Shown here piece after piece: positions 59,125-64,000 of a stretch of DNA of 64,000 nucleotides. The DNA comes from Sphingobium lactosutens (GTDB lineage: Bacteria; Pseudomonadota; Alphaproteobacteria; Sphingomonadales; Sphingomonadaceae), in assembly GCF_013393185.1 (NCBI RefSeq), contig NZ_QJQX01000057.1:124001-188000 (forward strand), read 5' to 3'. How positions within the stretch are numbered: the first letter of the stretch is position 1; every line of letters starts with the position of its first letter. Below the pieces are notes generated by a model. That model made no database searches. It worked only from the letters and a program-made list of their open reading frames with translations, and was not told where the DNA came from. The position numbers and the translations under genes were made by a program.

Positions 59125-59816
59125 TGCGGGGATTGATAAGGCCCGCCCTGCTGCTTCCCCTCCTGCTCGTCGCTGCCTGCGACGGGCGGGAGGAGAGCGC
59201 GATCGACAATATCGCCAACGGCGCTAATTCGACGCAGGTGGAAAATAATGTCCGCGCCGAGGCGATGGCGCTGATGGAACCGCTCAACCCGCCTGCACCC
59301 GGCACGCCAGGCGGCCTGCCCGTCGATCCCGCACCGATCGCGGAGGGATCGATCGAACCGGACAGTGCGCAGGGCGCCGCGCAGGTGGTGCAGGGCTATT
59401 ATGGCCTGCTGGAGGAAAAGCGGTTCGAGGATGCGCAGGATCTGTGGAATCCGGAAGGCGCGATCGGGGCGCAGGATGACGCGCATTTCGAAGCGCGCTT
59501 TCGCGGTTTCAGCGAGATTCACGCCAATATCGGCGCGCCCTCCGAGCCGGACGGCGCGGCGGGGTCCGTCTACGTAACCGTGCCGGTGCAGGTCTATGGC
59601 CGGATCGCGGCCAATGGCAAACCCTTCTACACGCTGCGACAAGTGGTGTTGCGCCGCGTCGACGATGTGCCCGGATCGACCGAAGAGCAGAAGCGCTGGC
59701 ATATCGAATCGATCGGAGCCTATGTGCCGCCGCCCGCGACCGACGAGGCCGCAAATGGCGCGGAGGCCGCCAAGGCCATTTCCATGACCGACGGCATGGC
59801 GCGCAAGACGCCCTGA
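59124..59816 (+). CDS. Lipoprotein of unknown function
   Basis: A 230-residue protein with a lipoprotein signal (LLLPLLLVAACDG, Cys at about 19). After a Pro-rich linker, residues 85-200 look like an NTF2-like or SnoaL-like alpha/beta domain: AAQVVQGYYGLLEEKRFEDAQDLW, then VYVTVPVQVYGRI and FYTLRQVVLRRV. Such domains often bind small ligands or act as scaffolds. Translationally coupled to the preceding Gly/Tyr-rich lipoprotein, so the two probably work together. Confidence 0.75.
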   Translation: MRGLIRPALLLPLLLVAACDGREESAIDNIANGANSTQVENNVRAEAMALMEPLNPPAPGTPGGLPVDPAPIAEGSIEPDSAQGAAQVVQGYYGLLEEKRFEDAQDLWNPEGAIGAQDDAHFEARFRGFSEIHANIGAPSEPDGAAGSVYVTVPVQVYGRIAANGKPFYTLRQVVLRRVDDVPGSTEEQKRWHIESIGAYVPPPATDEAANGAEAAKAISMTDGMARKTP

Positions 59817-59822
59817 ACAAGG

Positions 59823-59854
59823 AAACGCCCGGCCTTTCGAGGGACCGGGCGTTT
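59823..59854. terminator. Bidirectional terminator between lipoprotein and cyclophilin genes
   Basis: AAACGCCCGG (59823-59832) and CCGGGCGTTT (59845-59854) form a long stem, with CTTTTA after it on the plus strand and AAA before it, so it can serve both convergent genes. Confidence 0.8.
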
Positions 59855-59874
59855 CTTTTACCCTTTTGGTCGGA

Positions 59875-60330
59875 TCAGGCGACGGTCGCCTTGACGATCT
59901 TGCCGGGGGTCTTGGGCGGCTCGCCCTTGGGCAGCGCGTCGACATGCTCCATGCCCGACGTGACTTCGCCCCAGACGGTATATTGGCCGTCGAGGAAGGT
60001 CGCGTCGTCGAAGCAGATGAAGAACTGGCTGTTGGCGCTGTTCGGGTTGGCCGCACGGGCCATCGAGCAGACGCCGCGGACGTGCGGTTCGCGGCTGAAT
60101 TCGGCCTTCAGGTCGGGCTTGTCGGGGTGGCCGCCCATGCCGGTGCCGGTCGGATCGCCGCCCTGCGCCATGAAGCCGGGGATGACGCGGTGGAAGACCA
60201 CGCCGTCATAGAAGCCTTCCTTTGCGTTTTCGACGATGCGTGCGACATGGCCGGGCGCGAGGTCCGGGCGCAGCTTGATCACGACGTCGCCGCCGCTGTC
60301 GAGGGTGAGGGTAAGCGTTTCGTCGGCCAT
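59875..60330 (-). CDS. Peptidyl-prolyl cis-trans isomerase, cyclophilin type
   Basis: A 151-residue cyclophilin of the compact bacterial type. Core motifs: FYDGVVFHRVIPGFMAQGGDP (catalytic Arg in HRV), SMARAANPNSANSQFFICF, and the W-type loop QYTVWGEVTSGME. No signal peptide, so it is cytoplasmic. It catalyses proline isomerisation during folding. Single gene. Confidence 0.95.
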   Translation of the reverse strand: MADETLTLTLDSGGDVVIKLRPDLAPGHVARIVENAKEGFYDGVVFHRVIPGFMAQGGDPTGTGMGGHPDKPDLKAEFSREPHVRGVCSMARAANPNSANSQFFICFDDATFLDGQYTVWGEVTSGMEHVDALPKGEPPKTPGKIVKATVA

Positions 60331-60476
60331 GGAAGTCCTCTCTTGCCGGGGAAGATATGAGTTGTGCCCATATAAAGGCTAATGAGGCCGATGGAAGCGC
60401 TCTCTCCCCATTGCTTTTCGTTTGAGCATCGGCGAAAGCGACAAAATGTTACAGGAACCGGACAGTAGGGGGCGCT

Positions 60477-61916
60477 ATGAGCGAGCGCGGCGATTCCGCC
60501 GAACCCCTTATGCACGGGGAAGAATTTGAAGACGTCCTGATCGAGGCGGCGGAAGCCAGCCACGACGAGGATGACCGTCTGAAACCCGAATATCTGACCG
60601 CCGTGCTCGACGCGGTGGAAGAAGGCGACAGCGAAAAGGCGCGCGACCTCGTTTCGCCGCTGCACCCGGCCGACATTGCCGACCTTCTCGAACTGACCCC
60701 GTCGGACCAGCGCGCGGACGTCGCCGCTGCGCTGGGCGACCTGGTCGGCGCGGAAGTGCTGTCGGAACTGAACGACTATGTCCGCGACGACCTGATCGGC
60801 GCGCTCGCGCCCGAACAGGTGGCCGAGTTCGCGTCCGAACTGGACACCGACGACGCGGTCGCGATCATCGAGGATATGGAGGAGGCCGACCAGCAGGCCG
60901 TCCTCGATGCGATGGAGCCGGAAGATCGCGCCGCGATCCAGTCCGCCCTCTCCTATCCGGAAGAATCCGCCGGCCGCCTGATGCAGCGCGACCTGGTCGC
61001 GGTGCCCGAGCATATGACGGTCGGTCAGGTGATCGACTATCTGCGCGACAATCAGGATTTGACCCGCGATTTCTGGGAAATCTTCGTCGTCGATGCCGGG
61101 CACAAGCCGATCGGCACCTGCCAGCTGAGCTGGGTGCTGACCTGCCCGCGCGGCATCGCCATGGCCGACCTGATGAAGCGCGAGCAGACGCTGATCCCGG
61201 TCGACATGGACCAGGAAGAAGTCGCGCTGCGCTTCCAGAAATATGCGCTGATCTCCGCCGCGGTGGTCGATTCGTCGGGCAGGCTGGTCGGCATGATCAC
61301 GGTCGACGACATCGTCCACATCATTTCCGAGGAAGCGGGTGAGGATATTCTTCGCCTGTCGGGTGCGGGCGAAGGCGACATCAACGAGCCGGTGATGGAC
61401 AGCTATCGCGCGCGCGTGCGTTGGCTGCTGACCAATTTGCTGACTGCGTTGGTGGCGTCGACCATCATCGGCATCTTCGAAGGCACGATCCAGAAGATGG
61501 TGGCGCTCGCCACGCTGATGCCGATCGTCGCGGGCGTGGGCGGCAATGCCGGCAGCCAGACCATGGCGGTGACGGTGCGCGCGCTCGCCACCAACCAGAT
61601 CACCGGGTCGAACGCCCGCCGCACCATCATCCGCGAGATTCGCGTGGCGTTGCTCAATGGCGCGACGGTGGCGGTGGTGCTGGGGATCGGCGTCGGGCTG
61701 GTGTTCCAGAATATGGCGCTGGGCGGGGTGATAGCTGCGGCGATGATCACCAATATCGTGACGGCGGGGCTGGCCGGCGCGGCGGTGCCGCTGGCGTTCG
61801 ACCGGATGAACCTCGACCCCGCGGTAGCCTCCTCCATCTTCGTCACAATGATCACCGATTCGATGGGTTTCTTTGCTTTCCTGGGGCTGGCGACGGCCGC
61901 GGGATTGACCGGCTGA
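60477..61916 (+). CDS. mgtE: Magnesium transporter MgtE
   Basis: A 479-residue Mg2+ channel. N-terminal superhelical N domain (about 40-150, LHPADIADLLELTPSDQRADVAAALG), two CBS domains (about 165-290), the plug helix, and five membrane helices. The pore signature PIVAGVGGNAGSQTMAVTVRALA and a conserved acidic residue near the end (ITDSMGFFAFLG) are visible. The N and CBS domains sense cytosolic Mg2+ and close the channel. Two palindromic repeats follow the stop. Confidence 0.96.
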   Translation: MSERGDSAEPLMHGEEFEDVLIEAAEASHDEDDRLKPEYLTAVLDAVEEGDSEKARDLVSPLHPADIADLLELTPSDQRADVAAALGDLVGAEVLSELNDYVRDDLIGALAPEQVAEFASELDTDDAVAIIEDMEEADQQAVLDAMEPEDRAAIQSALSYPEESAGRLMQRDLVAVPEHMTVGQVIDYLRDNQDLTRDFWEIFVVDAGHKPIGTCQLSWVLTCPRGIAMADLMKREQTLIPVDMDQEEVALRFQKYALISAAVVDSSGRLVGMITVDDIVHIISEEAGEDILRLSGAGEGDINEPVMDSYRARVRWLLTNLLTALVASTIIGIFEGTIQKMVALATLMPIVAGVGGNAGSQTMAVTVRALATNQITGSNARRTIIREIRVALLNGATVAVVLGIGVGLVFQNMALGGVIAAAMITNIVTAGLAGAAVPLAFDRMNLDPAVASSIFVTMITDSMGFFAFLGLATAAGLTG

Positions 61917-61929
61917 CGCAAAGGCCCAT

Positions 61930-62007
61930 CTAGTGGTCCGATTCTGACATTCGGCACCGCTGGAGGCCATGTCACACACGAATGTCAGAATCTGTTCGGA
62001 CCACTAG
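61930..62007. repeat. Palindromic repeat A after mgtE
   Basis: The 78 bp element has long inverse arms. The left arm reads CTAGTGGTCCGA then TTCTGACATTCG; the right arm, read in reverse complement, gives the same two blocks with five extra bases between them. CTAG marks both ends. Its arms share the block pattern of repeat B just downstream. Confidence 0.85.
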
Positions 62008-62019
62008 AAATATGTGATT

Positions 62020-62098
62020 CTAGTGGATTTTACGATTTTGACATTTGCAGACCCATCCCAGCCGTCAGGGGATGCAAATGTCAAAATCAACCCACTAG
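62020..62098. repeat. Palindromic repeat B after mgtE
   Basis: The 79 bp element has arms CTAGTGG and GATTTTGACATTTGCA, both present in inverse at the right end, and it starts and ends with CTAG like repeat A, 12 bp upstream. Where repeat A reads TTCTGACATTCG in both arms, B reads TTTTGACATTTG in both arms, so paired positions have changed together. Confidence 0.85.
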
Positions 62099-62106
62099 GG
62101 CGTTCC

Positions 62107-62505
62107 ATGCCGTTGAACCTCACCAAGATCGCCTTCCAGAGCGAAAGCCCTGCCTCCCTGCGCGCCTGGCTGGAAAGCCATGACGGCGAAGCCCGCCTCA
62201 CCACGCGCTATCTGCCCAAGCGGGTGGAGGAGATGGCCGGCGGGTCGCTCTACTGGATTCATGCCCATGCGCTGGTCGGGCGCAGCCCGTTGCTGGGCTT
62301 TCAGGAGACGGGACAGGGCCGCTACTGGATCAGGCTGGCGCCGATGCTGATTCCCGTGCGCGCTATGCCGAAACGCGCGCATCAGGGCTGGCGCTATCTG
62401 GAGGAGAAGGACGCCCCGCCCGACCTGAGCGGCGGCGAGGCGGACGATCTGGACGCGATGCCGCCCAAGCTGCTGGGCGAACTGACGCGGCTGGGGCTGG
62501 TGTAG
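62107..62505 (+). CDS. DUF1489 family protein
   Basis: A 132-residue protein of the alphaproteobacterial DUF1489 family: MPLNLTKIAFQSESPASLRAWL, TTRYLPKRVEEMAGGSLYWI, LLGFQETGQGRYWIRL and GWRYLEEKDAPPDL. The family has no proven role. The ATG at 62107 is right for the family; the frame remains open to 62014 because palindrome B happens to be readable. The second palindrome ends 8 bp before the start. Confidence 0.9.
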   Translation: MPLNLTKIAFQSESPASLRAWLESHDGEARLTTRYLPKRVEEMAGGSLYWIHAHALVGRSPLLGFQETGQGRYWIRLAPMLIPVRAMPKRAHQGWRYLEEKDAPPDLSGGEADDLDAMPPKLLGELTRLGLV

Positions 62506-62527
62506 GGTTAGAGGAATCCCGCCCCCT

Positions 62528-62627
62528 CCGTTCGTTTCGAGCATGTCGAGAAACGAGGCAGGCCGCGTTCAGCGCAGCCAAAGGCAAGTGTTGCGCTATC
62601 CGCTTCTCGACAGGCTCGAAGCGAAGG
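62528..62627. repeat. REP-like inverted repeat, copy 4 (with longer spacer)
   Basis: CCGTTCGTTTCGAGCATGTC at the left faces CTTCTCGACAGGCTCGAAGC at the right, followed by GAAGG. The spacer is about 48 bp, the longest of the four. It lies between the DUF1489 gene and tRNA-Thr. Confidence 0.85.
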
Positions 62628-62717
62628 AATACGGGTGCGTTTCGGATATGCCGACCACACAGTGCGATCTCCCCGAAGGGCTGGTTCAGACCGGTAAATA
62701 TCGGAAAAGAGGAGAAA

Positions 62718-62792
<75 letters not shown>

Positions 62793-62908
62793 ACTCTGTT
62801 TCTTCGCCGAGGCGCGTCTGCGCTTCGGAGGTCGCGCCTATGGCCGCCTGCGCTGCCCATGTCAAGGCGACTTGCGGCAGAAGATGCATTTTGCTTATGC
62901 GCATCGTC

Positions 62909-63064
62909 ATGGCTGAGACGAATGACGAGAAAAAGGCGCGATTGGCGCAAGCGCTGCGGGACAATCTGCGTCGGCGGAAGGCCCAGAGCCGGGAAGCCCA
63001 AAATCATGAAATAGCGCAGGAGGGAGCGATGCCGCCCCCTCCTGCCGAAGGTGAAAAAGACTGA
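62909..63064 (+). CDS. 51-residue charged protein of unknown function
   Basis: A small protein starting MAETNDEKKARLAQALRDNLRRRKAQSR, strongly helical and basic, ending in a Pro-rich PPPPAEGEKD. Short proteins of this type are common in alphaproteobacteria; no role is known. The ATG at 62909 is preceded by another in-frame ATG at 62897 (MRIVMAE). It converges with the aminopeptidase gene, 3 bp apart. Confidence 0.7.
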   Translation: MAETNDEKKARLAQALRDNLRRRKAQSREAQNHEIAQEGAMPPPPAEGEKD

Positions 63065-63067
63065 GTC

Positions 63068-64000
63068 TTACAGCGGCGCGCAGGCGGCCTTGAGCCAGGA
63101 CAGCGCGTCGCCTTCCAGTTGCGGGCCGACAAGGTCCAGCACCGCGGCATGATAGGCGTCGAGCCAGGCGCGTTCTTCGTCGCTCAGAATCTCGGTCGCA
63201 ATGAGCGTCCGGTCGATCGGCGCGAAGGTCAGCGTCTGGAAGCCCAGCATCGGCTTTTCTGCGCCGGGAATGTCGCGTTCCTCGACCAGCACCAGATTTT
63301 CGATGCGGATGCCATATTCGCCGGTCTTGTAATAGCCCGGCTCGTTCGAGAGGATCATGCCTGCCGCCAGCGGCTCGTCGCCGCCGCCGAAGGTCGCGAT
63401 TCGCTGCGGCCCTTCATGCACTGAGAGGAAGCTGCCGACGCCATGGCCGGTGCCATGGGCATAATCCAGCCCTTGCGCCCAGAGATATTGGCGGGCGAGC
63501 ACGTCGAGCTGGCCGCCGCGCGTTCCCTTCGGAAAGACGGCGCGGGCGAGCGCGATATGCCCCTTCAGCACCAGGGTGAAGCGGCGGCGCATCTCGTCGG
63601 TCGGCGTGCCGATGGCGAGCGTGCGGGTCACGTCGGTGGTGCCGTCGCGATACTGGCCGCCCGAATCGACGAGATAGAGGCTGTTCAGCTCGATCGGGCG
63701 ATTCGTCTTTTCCTCGACCCGATAATGGACGACGGCGCCGTTCGGACCTGCGCCGCTGATCGTGTCGAAGGACAGGTCTTCGAGCAGGCCGGTATCCTTG
63801 CGGAATGCCTCCAGCCGGTCCGAGGCGGAAAGCTCGGTGAGGTCGCCCTTGGGCGCTTCGACCGCGACCCAGTGGAGGAAGCGGCTGAGCGCCGCGCCGT
63901 CGCGGGCCTGCGCCGCCTTGTGGCCGGCGATTTCGGTGTCGTTCTTGATCGCCTTGGGCAGGACGGCGGGATCGCGCAGCGACAGCACGGTGGCACCGCC
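63068..64000 (-). CDS. Xaa-Pro aminopeptidase (M24), C-terminal part
   Basis: Runs off the right edge; the frame is open to base 64000, so the N-terminal part is missing. The visible 310 codons hold the pita-bread catalytic domain with all five metal ligands: VDSGGQYRDGTTDVTRT (two Asp), HGTGHGVGSFLSVHEGP (His), ILSNEPGYY (Glu) and GIRIENLVLV (Glu). Removes N-terminal residues before proline, using two Mn2+ or similar ions. The C-terminal APP_C domain ends DALSWLKAACAPL. Confidence 0.95.
   Translation of the reverse strand, partial: GGATVLSLRDPAVLPKAIKNDTEIAGHKAAQARDGAALSRFLHWVAVEAPKGDLTELSASDRLEAFRKDTGLLEDLSFDTISGAGPNGAVVHYRVEEKTNRPIELNSLYLVDSGGQYRDGTTDVTRTLAIGTPTDEMRRRFTLVLKGHIALARAVFPKGTRGGQLDVLARQYLWAQGLDYAHGTGHGVGSFLSVHEGPQRIATFGGGDEPLAAGMILSNEPGYYKTGEYGIRIENLVLVEERDIPGAEKPMLGFQTLTFAPIDRTLIATEILSDEERAWLDAYHAAVLDLVGPQLEGDALSWLKAACAPL

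Noticed and set aside
58408-59305. Antisense frames (minus) over the Gly/Tyr-rich lipoprotein
   Set aside because: They lack a ribosome site and signal, and their Ala/Ile or Arg/Ser-rich composition is the mirror of the repetitive Tyr/Gly codons.

Overview
The window is a 64 kb piece of a GC-rich alphaproteobacterial chromosome, most likely from a sphingomonad (Sphingobium, Sphingomonas or a relative). This is inferred from gene content and style: one bifunctional RelA/SpoT enzyme, an imuA-imuB-dnaE2 mutagenesis operon behind a GTTC-N7-GTTC LexA box of alphaproteobacterial type, an aa3 oxidase cluster in the order ctaC-ctaD-ctaB-small ORF-ctaG-coxC-SURF1-thrC, a DUF1489 protein, and many GTG or TTG starts with 1-4 nt gene overlaps. 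Almost all of it is ordinary core chromosome. I see no prophage structural genes, intact insertion sequence, CRISPR array or obvious defence island.

Layout. 1-6.6 kb: the tail of a membrane dipeptidase, an orphan small membrane protein, a glutathione S-transferase, a LytS/LytTR-type two-component pair, an HxlR regulator, and the (p)ppGpp synthetase/hydrolase followed by a small secreted protein. 6.6-9 kb: an isolated rplJ-rplL operon with a leader hairpin and terminator, then about 800 bp of apparently decayed sequence and tRNA-Glu. 9-17.3 kb: recJ, divergent from a tamA-tamB pair for outer-membrane protein assembly. 17.3-23.3 kb: the SOS mutagenesis operon imuA-imuB-dnaE2 on the minus strand. 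23.5-32 kb (minus): a YifB/ComM ATPase, rlmE with a Ppx/GppA phosphatase, an M20 peptidase, and yajC-secD-secF with an Mth938-like gene. 32.1-33.2 kb: tRNA-Pro and a two-gene lysis cassette (GH108 endolysin plus a 3-TM holin of the gene-transfer-agent type).

33.2-38.7 kb holds accessory material: a secreted protein of unknown function, a LysR regulator divergent from a CoA-transferase, a lower-GC zincin-like protein of unknown function preceded by an 18-codon ORF with a perfect Shine-Dalgarno, and a lipoprotein. 38.7-47.2 kb (minus) holds an rRNA-type methyltransferase, thrC and the cytochrome c oxidase operon. 47.5-51.8 kb (plus) holds pyrE, pdxJ, acpS, lepB, an AI-2E family permease and a small protein. 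51.9-64 kb holds an FKBP isomerase, rpsU, a class II aldolase, a 5-oxoprolinase, a beta-barrel protein, two lipoproteins, a cyclophilin, mgtE, a DUF1489 gene, tRNA-Thr, a small charged protein and a truncated aminopeptidase P.

The most interesting non-coding signals are four copies of a REP-like inverted repeat (near 28.5, 39.65, 53.77 and 62.58 kb), a tandem pair of diverged 78-79 nt palindromes after mgtE whose arms have changed together, and the LexA box placed between the -10 element and the imuA start codon. The best candidates for something under-described are the orphan GTA-type lysis cassette beside tRNA-Pro and the zincin plus short-ORF locus at 36.8-38 kb. Neither can be proved to be a new system from sequence alone.
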